From positions 1 to 64,000 of the forward strand of contig NZ_PVWK01000062.1 in assembly GCF_003003795.1 (NCBI RefSeq): DNA of 64,000 bases, in the 5' to 3' direction. How positions within the stretch are numbered: position 1 is the first letter of the stretch; each line of letters begins with the position of its first letter. Source of the stretch: Stenomitos frigidus ULC18 (lineage in GTDB: Bacteria > Cyanobacteriota > Cyanobacteriia > Leptolyngbyales > Leptolyngbyaceae). This document shows positions 27,978-36,557 of the stretch, in pieces. The position numbers and the translations under genes were made by a program. A model generated the notes under the pieces. The model saw nothing but the letters and a program-made list of their open reading frames with translations. It searched no databases and was not told where the DNA came from.

Positions 27978-28984
27978 AATAGACTTGTTGCCAAATAAAA
28001 GTACATGGAAGTGAGGCGGAGACTGACTTTCCCTACCCTCTTCCAGTGAAGCTGCTGCCAAATGGAAGTTCCATAGCCCAGCCGCTGTTAGCGTCAGACG
28101 GTCATTAAAATCAGGCACACGATTCCTGTAAAGGGCGGAGACTGCCTGCTATCGCTTTATCCCAGCATGGGCATGTACCCTACGGGAAGCAAGCTACACA
28201 CTTGACTCGTTGTCGGCTACATGCTCGGTTCTCCTGCTGTTGCTGCTGACGCCACTCTTTGCCTCTCGGCTTTTTATGGGGTAGATGAATGTTGACAAAT
28301 TCGTTCTGTAAGCCCTGAAAGCCTAAATCGCCCTCACCGCTCACCGCATCGGGAAGAGGCTCCACTCGCTCTTCCTCATCGAGTGGCCGTTTGTCATAGA
28401 TTTTTCCAGCCCTGGCTTTCGTCAACACAAGCACTCGCTTTTGGCGGGTCGTGCCGGTGATGTGCTTACGAGTCTGCCGTTGCTTCTTGCTGGAGTCACA
28501 CTCCTTTTGCTTCATCAACGCTCACCACCTTGACCGCAGGAAAGCACTGTAAAAACTGCTCGATACCCTCGATTTTACGTTCGGGCAACACCATCTTCTT
28601 GCCCAAGGCAGTTGCCAAAAGCCCTTGCAGTCGATGCACCCACCGATTGCTGCGACCGCGCGCTCGCTCAAACAACAACCCTAAAACAGCGAATGTCGGA
28701 TCACACTTAAAAGAGCACAAGATGAAGCATAGTTTGGCTTCGAGGCTCTGTAAACGAGCTTGCCGTCCCCACCTTTGGCACGTTGGCGGGGTTTAGCGTC
28801 GCGCTCAAATTGTTCTTGATACACGACCTCCAAGACCGCACACAACTTGGCAAACGCTTTCCGATTGAGCCCAGTCAACGCCCGCAACAAGCGCTCATTC
28901 TCCAGCGCACGATCAATGTTGAGCATGGTCTACTGCTTCATCAGGGGATAGGACTCATTTACCTTATAAAGCAACAAGTCTAAT
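27978..28984 (-). mobile_element. IS5-family insertion sequence with degraded transposase
   Basis: The element is bounded by perfect 11-bp inverted repeats AGACTTGTTGC (27981-27991) and GCAACAAGTCT (28971-28981), flanked by the 3-bp duplication AAT on both sides. That gives an element of 1001 bp. The transposase lies on the minus strand and is broken (see the pseudogene entry). The ends and the 3-bp target duplication fit the IS5 family, ISL2-like group. That assignment is inference from end and transposase similarity. Confidence 0.8.
28040..28926 (-). pseudogene. IS5-family transposase, multiply frameshifted
   Basis: Pieces of one DDE transposase follow each other along the minus strand in different frames. 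The N-terminal helix-turn-helix part (from MLNIDRALENERLLRAL, 28926 to about 28690) is followed by PTFAVLGLLFERARGRSNR (about 28700-28500), then a block with HTRKHI-like and KRVLVLTKARAGKIYDKRPL (about 28510-28390), LGFQGLQNEFVNIHLPHKK, and NRACSRQRVK (about 28220). The expected C-terminus DFNDRLTLTAAGLWNFHLA is at about 28118-28060 in yet another frame. At least three frameshifts and probably a short deletion near 28500 inactivate it. Confidence 0.8.
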
Positions 28985-29009
28985 GAACTGATGCTGAGTC
29001 TATCAAAAG

Positions 29010-29790
29010 AGAGGGCCGAAGTGTTTGCTCCGTTTCCAGTCTTCTTTGTGCCGCAGCGGCGTTGGCAGAAGGGGGCAGGGATGTTGGTGGGAGCCATCCT
29101 GTGTCCAGGCCAGCGCACGGTGAGTCGGGTGTTGCGGGTGCTGGGGTGAGGGCAAGACCGACACTATGGCAACTACTACCGGAGGTTGAGTCGCGTGGGG
29201 TGGAGCGGCTAAGCCGGGGGGCCGCTTCTGTTGGGCCTGCTTGGGGCGCTGTTGGTGGGCCACGAGGGGCTCATCATCGGGCTTGATGAGACCTTAGAGC
29301 GGCGCTGGGGCAAGCGGCGCTGGGGCTGGGGCCGCTATCGTGATGGGGTGCAAGCGAGTCACAAGCACACGGTCAAAAGTAGTGGGGTGCGGTGGCCGTG
29401 GAGCAGTCGGGTCTGGGGCTTGCCGTTTTTGAGCCTGCTCGTGCCCTCGGAATCGACGCCTCGAGGCCAGCGAGTCTACAAAAGCAGCCTAGACGGGGCG
29501 CTTTAAGCGGTGGTTAAAGCGCTCTTGGGTGTACGTCGGGGCTGGCGGCTTTGGCCATGCCAAAGTGGCCTCCCTTGGGCACTCCCGGCTTCTCCGACCG
29601 GCACTGAACCCAACTCCGGTTTGACGCCTTGACGCAGAACGCGAGCAGTGGAAGCAACTGCTCGCGTTCTCATTCTGATTGGCTAAAGTCGAGTCGAAGA
29701 AAGCCGAGGTCTTTCACTAACGCTTAGGCGGCCTCCCCCGTTTCCTTTGGCACACCCTTACTCAAAATCGTTATGACTATGATATAGTCG
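29010..29790 (+). pseudogene. DDE_5 / IS701-like transposase relic
   Basis: One frame from about 29019 reads VFAPFPVFFVPQRRW, GAGMLVGAILCPGQRTVSRV, HYGNYYRRLSRVGWSG and LLGALLVGHEGLIIGLDETLERRWGKR, interrupted by two stop codons (near 29146 and 29212). It continues YRDGVQASHKHTVKSSGVRW and VWGLPFLSLLVPSES to about 29500. This is the N-terminal half of a DDE_5-type transposase, with the first catalytic Asp in GLDET. Beyond 29500 similarity continues only in fragments (SLDGAL, then GGFGHAKVASLG in another frame) and catalytic residues are missing. Its GC content is higher than that of neighbouring genes. No clear ends were found. Confidence 0.7.
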
Positions 29791-29792
29791 TA
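29772..29792. promoter_or_regulatory. 21-bp imperfect palindrome upstream of peroxiredoxin
   Basis: TATGACTAT-GAT-ATAGTCGTA has 9-nt arms with one mismatch and lies 138 nt before the peroxiredoxin ATG. Its AT-rich dyad symmetry is compatible with a Fur/PerR-type operator, which would suit a peroxide-defence gene. The match to a known consensus is loose. Confidence 0.4.
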
Positions 29793-29929
29793 GCAGTCCT
29801 TAAGTTATCGGTCGTTGTGCGTACCGAACCAGTGCTGGGCTACCTTTGCCGCTTGTTCTGCGAACCTAATGCGCTGATAAAGATCAAGACGCACCCAATA
29901 TACCCAAAAGATAAGGAGACTGTTATCTC

Positions 29930-30529
29930 ATGACTCAAGAAGGATGCTTGCGCGTTGGGCAATCTGCTCCCGATTTCACAGTAACGGCTGTGGTTGATCA
30001 AGAGTTTAAGACGATTAAGTTGTCCGACTACCGTGGCAAGTACGTTGTGCTCTTTTTCTACCCGCTCGACTTTACCTTTGTTTGCCCCACTGAGATCACC
30101 GCGTTCAGCGATCGCTATGACGAGTTCAAGCAAATCGGTACTGAAGTGCTGGGTGCTTCCGTTGACAGCGAATTTTCGCACCTGGCATGGATTCAAACCG
30201 ATCGCAAGAGCGGTGGCGTTGGCGACCTCAACTACCCGCTCGTTTCTGACATCAAAAAAGAAGTGAGCACGGCCTATAACGTTCTTGACCCCGATGCGGG
30301 TGTTGCTTTACGTGGTCTGTTCATCATCGATAAAGATGGCATTATTCAACATGCCACCATCAACAACCTTTCCTTTGGTCGTAGTGTTGATGAAACGCTG
30401 CGGACTCTGCAAGCGATTCAGTATGTGCAGTCTCACCCCGATGAAGTCTGCCCCGCCGGTTGGAAGCCCGGTGATGCAACCATGAATCCTGACCCTAAAA
30501 AATCGAAGGAATACTTCGCAGCGATATAG
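29930..30529 (+). CDS. 2-Cys peroxiredoxin
   Basis: Thiol peroxidase of the AhpC/Prx1 class that reduces H2O2 and organic hydroperoxides using thioredoxin in the cytoplasm. The 199 aa show peroxidatic Cys52 in [13 protein letters not shown], resolving Cys174 in [13 protein letters not shown], and the sensitivity-type motifs GGVG (about 95-98) and a C-terminal YF pair (KEYFAAI), as in overoxidation-prone typical 2-Cys enzymes. A good Shine-Dalgarno (AAGGAG, 29910-29915) precedes the ATG, and a strong terminator follows. The long leader contains a palindrome at 29772-29792. It forms a single-gene transcription unit. Confidence 0.95.
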   Translation: MTQEGCLRVGQSAPDFTVTAVVDQEFKTIKLSDYRGKYVVLFFYPLDFTFVCPTEITAFSDRYDEFKQIGTEVLGASVDSEFSHLAWIQTDRKSGGVGDLNYPLVSDIKKEVSTAYNVLDPDAGVALRGLFIIDKDGIIQHATINNLSFGRSVDETLRTLQAIQYVQSHPDEVCPAGWKPGDATMNPDPKKSKEYFAAI

Positions 30530-30571
30530 CGTCTGGCACTTCGCTATGAAGTGAGTCGCTCACTGTTAATT

Positions 30572-30611
30572 AAAAAGCGAGGGGTGAGCGTCTGCTCACC
30601 CCTCGCTTTTT
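30572..30611 (+). terminator. rho-independent terminator of peroxiredoxin gene
   Basis: AAAAAGCGAGGGGTGAGC pairs perfectly with GCTCACCCCTCGCTTTTT around a short loop, and the T run is part of the right arm. It lies 43 nt after the stop codon. The A run on the other side would also make it work in reverse. Confidence 0.85.
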
Positions 30612-31009
30612 AGAGGCTTATTTTTCCGTTTTTCGCCTTCAACAGATGCCTTCATTGCCCATAATCCAGGGTCAAAAATTCTAAAGCACTGAGAAACTCA
30701 ACCACTATGCACTGAAAATGATAGGTTCCTAAAAGCACAAGTTAACTCACTCAGACCGGGGTCATCCTGGATGTCGTTTTTGGTGCGGCTCAACTGGCAC
30801 TGCTCAACTGGCACTGCTCAACTGGCACTGCGCAAAGCCTTTGATTAGCCAGGATTGACCACACTGACCGGATGCCCCAAGTCATAGAGATAGGTTGCTA
30901 ACGCATGGCCATAACATTGGTCGCAGCAAGGCAGGCAACCACCCGTCTTGCTGCGATGATTCTAAGGAAATAGAGAAGGCGGGGTGCTGATAATGAGCCA
31001 CCGAAACAA
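30612..31009. repeat. intergenic region with 14-bp tandem repeat
   Basis: There is no gene here. Three perfect copies of GCTCAACTGGCACT occupy 30788-30829. The remainder has no recognisable structure. Confidence 0.6.
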
Positions 31010-32869
31010 CTAATCCGCCCGACGTTGATTAGACAACAATTGGTAAGCGGACAGAAAGTCATGCGTACAGATTTGAATGGTGGATGGATCTATTGCACCT
31101 GCCGCTCGGTGGCGGCGAATTGCTTCTAACGCCGCCTGGTTGCTCAGAAGCGCCAGATCGGCTCCATTCCAGCCTTCAGTTTGGGTAGCCCAGCTAGTCA
31201 AATCTACGTCTGTTAAAGGTCGATCGCTATTGTGCACGTGCAAAATAGCCAGTCTTGTAGACGCATCTGGGAGATCAACTTTGAGTTGGAGGTCTAAGCG
31301 CCCCGCCCTAAGTAAGGCTGAGTCGATCGCGTCCGGTCGATTGGTCGCACCAATGAGTAAAACATTGAGACACTCCTGGAGTCCATCCAACTCAGTCAAA
31401 AGTTGCCCCACGACACGATCGCTTACCCCCGAATCACCGTTAAACTTGCCGCGCACTGGCACTAAGGTATCGATTTCATCAATAAACACCACGCACGGAG
31501 CCGCTTGTCGGGCTTTGGCGAACAGTTCGCGAACTTCCTGTTCCGCCGCACCCACCCAACGACTTAACAGTTCAGGCCCATTGACCGCAATGAAATTGGC
31601 ACGCGCCTGGGAGGCAACCGCTTTGGCTAACAAGGTCTTACCGGTTCCTGGTGGTCCCCAGAGCAGAATGCCGCGTGGCGCTTTAGCTCCCGTGCGTTGA
31701 TATAGTTCGGGATACAGCAACGCTCCTTCGACTGATTCTTGTAGCGTGCGCTTGATGTCTTCTAACCCGCCGATTTGATCCCATGAAAGTTTGGGTGACT
31801 CAACTTCGACCGATCGCAGCACTGATGGCTTCACTTCTTTGAGTGCTTGTAGAAAGTCAGGTTGGCTGAGTGTCATGTCATCAGGAATGGCTCCTTGCAG
31901 CGAGGGTACCTGGCGACGTAGAGCACTGTAAGCGGCTTTCTGACATACCGCTTTGAGATCGGCACCCACCATACCCACCGTCAAATCAGCCACTATTGCC
32001 AGATCTACTGTGTCATCCAGCGGCATGGTACGGGTGAGAATGGTGAAAATTTCCAGGCGTCCATCGCGATCGGGCACGCGGAACTGCACTTCGCGATCGA
32101 ACCGACCGGGACGACGCAGGGCTGGATCAAGATGATCCGGGCGATTGGTGGCGGCCAGAATGATCACACCCTTAGTTTGAGCGAACCCATCCATTAAGCC
32201 CAATAGTTGTGCCACCAGGCGTTTTTCGACTTCGCCTTCCACCTTGCTGCGATCGGGCGCGAGACTATCAATCTCATCAATAAACACAATACAGGGAGTC
32301 GCTTTCGCTGCTTTTTCAAAAATCCCACGCAGACGGGCTTCCGCTTCACCGTAATATTTACCCATCACTTCTGGGCCGACGATCGCGATGTAGTTCACCC
32401 GCAGTTCTTGCGCCAAGCCGCGTGCTGTCAGCGTTTTTCCCGTTCCTGGCGGACCCACCAGCAGTACGCCTCGTGGTGGCTCCAGCCCCAGTTTTGCCAG
32501 TAGATCGGGACGCTTCAGGGGAATTTCGACTAGCTCCCGCAGCTCATTAAGCACCTCAGACAACCCACCCACATCATTGAGTGGCACCAACGTGTTGCCA
32601 TCGCTAACTGACGGTGGTGTAATGACAACATCATCACTTGATACAGCCGTTGCGCTGCTTCCTTGTGCTCTTGAGTCTTCTGCGCCTCCTGTTTCTGTGC
32701 GCATCCGGCTTACCCCGATACCACTCGGTATGTTGCCCTGTCGGGGAATGCTGCTCAGGTTGCGGGCGTTAATCTGAATGTTGGTTTTCAGTTCGCCCTT
32801 TTCCGCCTTTTCTTCCAAGGCTTTTGCCAGCTCTAGCAGTTGCTCAAAGCCTTTAAATATGTCGCTCAT
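31010..32869 (-). CDS. AAA family ATPase with two AAA+ modules (CDC48/VAT-like)
   Basis: The 619-aa protein has two tandem AAA+ domains. Module 1 (about 100-330) has Walker A GPPGTGKTLTARG, Walker B CIVFIDEIDSLAP, sensor AATNRPDHLDP and arginine finger region RRPGRFDRE. Module 2 (about 370-600) has GPPGTGKTLLAKA, CVVFIDEIDTLVP and IGATNRPDAIDS. The N-terminal substrate domain of true CDC48/p97 is missing. Instead a short helical segment and a low-complexity linker (about 30-90) precede module 1. The protein should form a hexameric unfoldase or remodelling machine in the cytoplasm. It is divergently transcribed from the ArsA-like ATPase gene with only 85 bp between starts, which suggests shared control and perhaps a joint function. 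Confidence 0.9.
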   Translation of the reverse strand: MSDIFKGFEQLLELAKALEEKAEKGELKTNIQINARNLSSIPRQGNIPSGIGVSRMRTETGGAEDSRAQGSSATAVSSDDVVITPPSVSDGNTLVPLNDVGGLSEVLNELRELVEIPLKRPDLLAKLGLEPPRGVLLVGPPGTGKTLTARGLAQELRVNYIAIVGPEVMGKYYGEAEARLRGIFEKAAKATPCIVFIDEIDSLAPDRSKVEGEVEKRLVAQLLGLMDGFAQTKGVIILAATNRPDHLDPALRRPGRFDREVQFRVPDRDGRLEIFTILTRTMPLDDTVDLAIVADLTVGMVGADLKAVCQKAAYSALRRQVPSLQGAIPDDMTLSQPDFLQALKEVKPSVLRSVEVESPKLSWDQIGGLEDIKRTLQESVEGALLYPELYQRTGAKAPRGILLWGPPGTGKTLLAKAVASQARANFIAVNGPELLSRWVGAAEQEVRELFAKARQAAPCVVFIDEIDTLVPVRGKFNGDSGVSDRVVGQLLTELDGLQECLNVLLIGATNRPDAIDSALLRAGRLDLQLKVDLPDASTRLAILHVHNSDRPLTDVDLTSWATQTEGWNGADLALLSNQAALEAIRRHRAAGAIDPSTIQICTHDFLSAYQLLSNQRRAD

Positions 32870-32954
32870 CCGATCCTCGTTCCTGACGTGTGCAGGATAG
32901 CTGCGGTCTCAATCTGGGTAGTCTGTGCATAGCGTGACTGAATGCTGCCCCAGT

Positions 32955-34958
32955 ATGCCCAAAACGATGAACCAATTCGACTCGCTTCAGCTTGCAATGT
33001 TTAGTGGTAAAGGTGGAGTCGGCAAAACGACCCTTGCCTGTGGCTTTGCGCGACGGTGGGCACAGCAGTTTCCTAACGAAGCCATTTTGCTGCTGTCTAC
33101 CGATCCGGCGCATTCTCTGGGCGATGTGCTGCAAATGACCGTTACAGATGTCTCCCACGCGGCTGCAGACTTGCCTAATTTGCAGGTGCGAGCGCTGGAT
33201 GCTGAAACCTTATTGCAAGCCTTCAAAAGCGATTACGGCAACGTTCTCGAACTGTTAGTGGCACGGGGTAGCTTTGTGGACAACGAAGATCTAACCCCCG
33301 TTTGGGATCTCAGCTGGCCCGGACTCGATGAATTGATGGGCATCCTGGAGATTCAGCGACTCCTACGCGAACATGAGGCCGATCGCGTCGTGGTGGATAT
33401 GGCTCCCAGCGGGCATACGCTCAATCTGTTTGGCTTGATGGATTTTCTGGATGAGTTTCTCAAAGCACTGGAACTTTTTCAGGAAAAACATCGCGTGATC
33501 AGCCAATCCTTCACCGGACGCTACGCCGATGACGATGCCGACGGTTTTCTACACAACATGAAGGCGGATCTAGTGGGTGGACGACAGCTACTACAGAATC
33601 AGGCTACCACTGCGTGTCTTGTGGTGGCGATCGCAGAACCCATGAGCCTGTTAGAAACCCAACGGTTTCTCACCGCGCTGGGAACACTGAAGATTCCAGT
33701 CGGTGGCGTCTTTGTGAATCGGTTGGTGAAGCCAGAAGTTGGGGGTCAGGAGTCAGGAGTCAGGAGTCAGCAAGGCTCCACGTCTTCTACCTCCGAGCCA
33801 ATTCAGGACGCAAGCGACTCTACCCCACTTTCCACTCCTCACTATCGACTCCCTAGCCTCCTCGATCGCCTTGCTGAACAACAGCAACTGTTGACCAAAT
33901 TCATTGCGCTGGCAGACCAGACGCCCCTTTTTGCGGTCCCGCAGCAGGTCAAGGAGCCGATGGGAACGATCGCGCTGGATCAGCTCTTGACTCAAATTCA
34001 GCCAGCGACAGTTGAGGCAGACATCATCACGGCACCGCACCTGCACATACCAGACAAAATTTTGCCTGGTTTTGGAGACTTTGTAGCTGAGGGACGGCAA
34101 CTTATTTTAGTGGGCGGTAAGGGTGGCGTGGGCAAGACGACAGTGGCTGCAGCGATCGCGTGGGGTATGGCAGAACGGCATCCCGATCGTAACGTGCGGG
34201 TGATTTCCATTGACCCCGCCCATTCACTCGGTGATGCGTTTGGGCAGCCGTTGGGGCATCAACCCGTCGCTTTGACACCGAACCTGAGCGGTCAAGAAAT
34301 TGATGCGGAACAGGTGCTCGATCAGTTTCGGCAGGACTATCTGTGGGCATTGGCGGAGATGATGAGTGGTGAAACGAGTGATGGCGACACGACGCTCAAG
34401 CTTGCCTATGGACCCGAAGCCTGGCGCAAAATAGTCTCTCAGGCGCTCCCTGGCATTGATGAAATGCTGTCACTGGTGACGGTGATGGAATTATTGGAAT
34501 CGAAGGTGCAAGACCTGATTGTGTTGGATACAGCTCCCACAGGTCATCTGCTGCGCTTTTTGGAAATGCCATCTGCAATGGGCGACTGGCTTGCCTGGAT
34601 CTTTAAGCTGTGGCTGAAGTACCAGGATGTACTGGGGCGCACCGACCTGATGGGAAGACTGCGAACACTCCGCCAGCGCGTGATGCAGGCACAGAAACAA
34701 CTCAAAGACCCCAAATATACAGAGTTTATTGGTGTCATCCAGTCACAAGTGACCATTACGGCGGAAGCCCAACGGCTGGCTGAAGCACTGACCAAGATGG
34801 GTGTGGCTCAACACTACATTGTCCACAACCGCTTTGCACCGGGTCAAAAACTAACGGAAGGGCTCTTCTCGGATCAAACGATCGTGCACTTACCGGGCTT
34901 ACCGCGCTCGATTTCACCGAGCGATCACATCAAAATGGCAGCAAACTTGTTGTTCTAA
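32955..34958 (+). CDS. ArsA/Get3-like double ATPase
   Basis: The 667 aa contain two homologous SIMIBI ATPase halves. Half 1 has MFSGKGGVGKTTLACGFA, STDPAHSLGD and VVDMAPSGHTLNLF. Half 2 (about 380 on) has LVGGKGGVGKTTVAAAIA, SIDPAHSLGDAFG and VLDTAPTGHLLRFLEM. The tandem layout matches the arsenite-pump ATPase ArsA. No arsB, arsR or arsD is present, and I do not see the ArsA cysteine metal site, so a Get3-like membrane-protein targeting or chaperone role is as likely. The linker (about 263-298) carries a translated GTCAGGA tandem repeat. I chose the start at 32955. A Met at 32967 is also possible. It is divergent from the AAA+ gene. Confidence 0.85.
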   Translation: MPKTMNQFDSLQLAMFSGKGGVGKTTLACGFARRWAQQFPNEAILLLSTDPAHSLGDVLQMTVTDVSHAAADLPNLQVRALDAETLLQAFKSDYGNVLELLVARGSFVDNEDLTPVWDLSWPGLDELMGILEIQRLLREHEADRVVVDMAPSGHTLNLFGLMDFLDEFLKALELFQEKHRVISQSFTGRYADDDADGFLHNMKADLVGGRQLLQNQATTACLVVAIAEPMSLLETQRFLTALGTLKIPVGGVFVNRLVKPEVGGQESGVRSQQGSTSSTSEPIQDASDSTPLSTPHYRLPSLLDRLAEQQQLLTKFIALADQTPLFAVPQQVKEPMGTIALDQLLTQIQPATVEADIITAPHLHIPDKILPGFGDFVAEGRQLILVGGKGGVGKTTVAAAIAWGMAERHPDRNVRVISIDPAHSLGDAFGQPLGHQPVALTPNLSGQEIDAEQVLDQFRQDYLWALAEMMSGETSDGDTTLKLAYGPEAWRKIVSQALPGIDEMLSLVTVMELLESKVQDLIVLDTAPTGHLLRFLEMPSAMGDWLAWIFKLWLKYQDVLGRTDLMGRLRTLRQRVMQAQKQLKDPKYTEFIGVIQSQVTITAEAQRLAEALTKMGVAQHYIVHNRFAPGQKLTEGLFSDQTIVHLPGLPRSISPSDHIKMAANLLF

Positions 34959-35839
34959 CATCGAATAGGAGACGTTTGGGAGTCAATGGATATCTCCGTT
35001 ACATAAAACAATCTGCAGATTAAAACGTTGATGGCTCCATAGGGGTTCCGGGGAGTTAAGTAAGTAGGTTTTCCAGCAAAGCGCTGAGTAAGGTTTTGCC
35101 TCGTTTTTTGCGTTATGAACGAACTCAAAAAAGCCCAAGTACAACGGTAACTTTGCTTGAGAATGCCCTTAATGCGGACGCAGCCAGGAACGGAAGAGCG
35201 ACCAAAAGCCTTCCATAGTGTTGACATGGACTTCACAAAAGCCGTCGTCACCTCATCACGGGCATATTCACCGGCACCTGATTTTAGCGGAAGAACTCAT
35301 TCAGCCAGAGCTAAATCAAGGGCTCTATCATCACATCCTTGCCACCACGGATCTGGATCGTTAGCTTGCCATTGCCCCATTTTGCTGCTGAAATACCCCA
35401 CATGCCCCCTCAAAAAGCTGCGGTTGGTAGGGTGGTTCTGGATGACTCGTCGTTTTCTCCCAATGGCGACTCTCCCATAGTGCAGTGTGGAGAGTCATTG
35501 ACAGACCATTTTTGAGACCAAAAGGCGGTCTGTAGAGGGGATAGTGCATGAATGGAGCTTGGTGATGGAAGCTTGGAAAGTTCGATACTGCGTCGAGAGT
35601 GTGCCAGTTAAGGGGTGAAAGCATCGAGGTTGGGGCGATCGCTCAAACTTAAACATTGGTTGAGTGCTTCCAAAGCGAGGCCAGTTCCATTAAAAGCTCG
35701 CAATGTGAAAGTTAGAGGCGAAACTGCTGAGGCCGCTCTTTCGCCTGTAAACTAAAGACAGATGGAGCTAGTAGATTTGTCGAGCGTCAAACAGCTTTTT
35801 CAACCAACGGGTTCTACCACTCCATAAGGCCGCACACCA
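34959..35839. other. gene-free stretch with IS1595 relic
   Basis: Apart from the transposase remnant at about 35055-35280, I see no gene or structure in these 881 bp. Open frames here are short, overlap one another and lack conserved sequence. Confidence 0.5.
35055..35280 (-). pseudogene. IS1595-family transposase C-terminal relic
   Basis: On the minus strand one frame reads GFCEVHVNTMEGFWSLFRS WLRPH, a stop, then SQAKLPLYLGFFEFVHNA. These are the hallmark C-terminal blocks of IS1595/ISXO2-type DDE transposases (HVNxxEGFW...LRPHxGI...LPxYLxFFEFxxN). Just upstream ARDEV is in another frame, so there is at least one frameshift plus a nonsense codon. The N-terminal two thirds are gone. Confidence 0.7.
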
Positions 35840-35860
35840 ATGCAGGAGCAGGAGCTTGTG

Positions 35861-36343
35861 ATGTTACAGATCCCCCCACCCCCTTCCATTACGCCACGTC
35901 AAATGAACTTGCTGCGCATTGTTGCAGCTATGGCTTGGTCTGATGGTCATCTTGCCGCTGAAGAAGTGACTCTCATGCTGGAGCGCCTGAGCCGCATTTT
36001 CTCAACCAACGCCGCACAGCAAAAAGTACTGCAGCAAGAGATGCGCGAGTATTTGATGCAGCATCTGCCCCTTAGTGAACTGGTGTCTAAACTAGAAAGC
36101 GATGCTGAGCGAGCACTCGTTTTGCGTTTAGGTTATGAAGTTATTTGCTGTAGTGCCCGCACACCCTCTGAACCCACCATCAATGCAGAAGAGGCTGCTG
36201 CTTATCAAACCTTGGTGCAGCTTTTAGGGCTGTCACCTGAGACGGTACGGCAGATTGAAGCGGCAGTCGCTGCTGAAGTAAATGCACCAAAAGGGATAGC
36301 GGACTGGCTCTCCCATACGCTCGAAGACTTTGTGCACCAGTAG
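35861..36343 (+). CDS. TerB family protein
   Basis: The approximately 160-aa helical protein matches the TerB-like domain (PF05099 type). MNLLRIVAAMAWSDGHLAAEEVTLMLERLSRIF shows the paired acidic residues after WSDG that bind metal in TerB. A second acidic stretch (INAEEAAAYQTLVQLLGLS) follows. TerB-like proteins are linked to tellurite and stress-response complexes, but in cyanobacteria they usually occur alone and their function is unknown. The start at 35861 has a good AGGAG about 8 nt upstream. An in-frame ATG at 35840 adds seven residues and has a poorer ribosome site. No other ter genes are nearby. Confidence 0.8.
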   Translation: MLQIPPPPSITPRQMNLLRIVAAMAWSDGHLAAEEVTLMLERLSRIFSTNAAQQKVLQQEMREYLMQHLPLSELVSKLESDAERALVLRLGYEVICCSARTPSEPTINAEEAAAYQTLVQLLGLSPETVRQIEAAVAAEVNAPKGIADWLSHTLEDFVHQ

Positions 36344-36452
36344 TGGGACTTGAGTTGCGATTCAAGGGTGTCAAGAAAAGGTTTCAATGGCAGGCTGTTG
36401 AAAGCCTCTCGCAGCAGCATTAACTATTGGCCTAGAAGTGGTATCAAAAAAG

Positions 36453-36542
36453 GTTGCTTTTTAACACTACTCCAAATGTTAAAAAGCAACGGACATGGTA
36501 CATGACAACGGTGTCTTTTTAACATTTGGCAGTGGTCAGACA
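36453..36542. promoter_or_regulatory. three-arm alternative hairpin between convergent genes
   Basis: Arm A GTTGCTTTTTAACA (36453-36466) pairs perfectly with TGTTAAAAAGCAAC (36477-36490). The overlapping CCAAATGTTAAAAAG (36472-36486) pairs perfectly with CTTTTTAACATTTGG (36515-36529). The two stems exclude each other. The region lies between terB and the DUF2808 relic, so a bidirectional terminator or a small mobile palindrome are the simplest readings. Confidence 0.55.
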
Positions 36543-36557
36543 CCGCTCAACCTGGCG

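Noticed and set aside
27771-28118. 115-codon minus-strand frame as a gene
   Set aside because: Its first part is the frameshifted C-terminus of the IS5-type transposase, and the rest runs through the IS end into flanking DNA.
32925-34958. ArsA-like gene as part of an arsenic resistance operon
   Set aside because: No arsR, arsB, arsC or arsD is nearby and the metal-binding Cys residues of ArsA are not evident.
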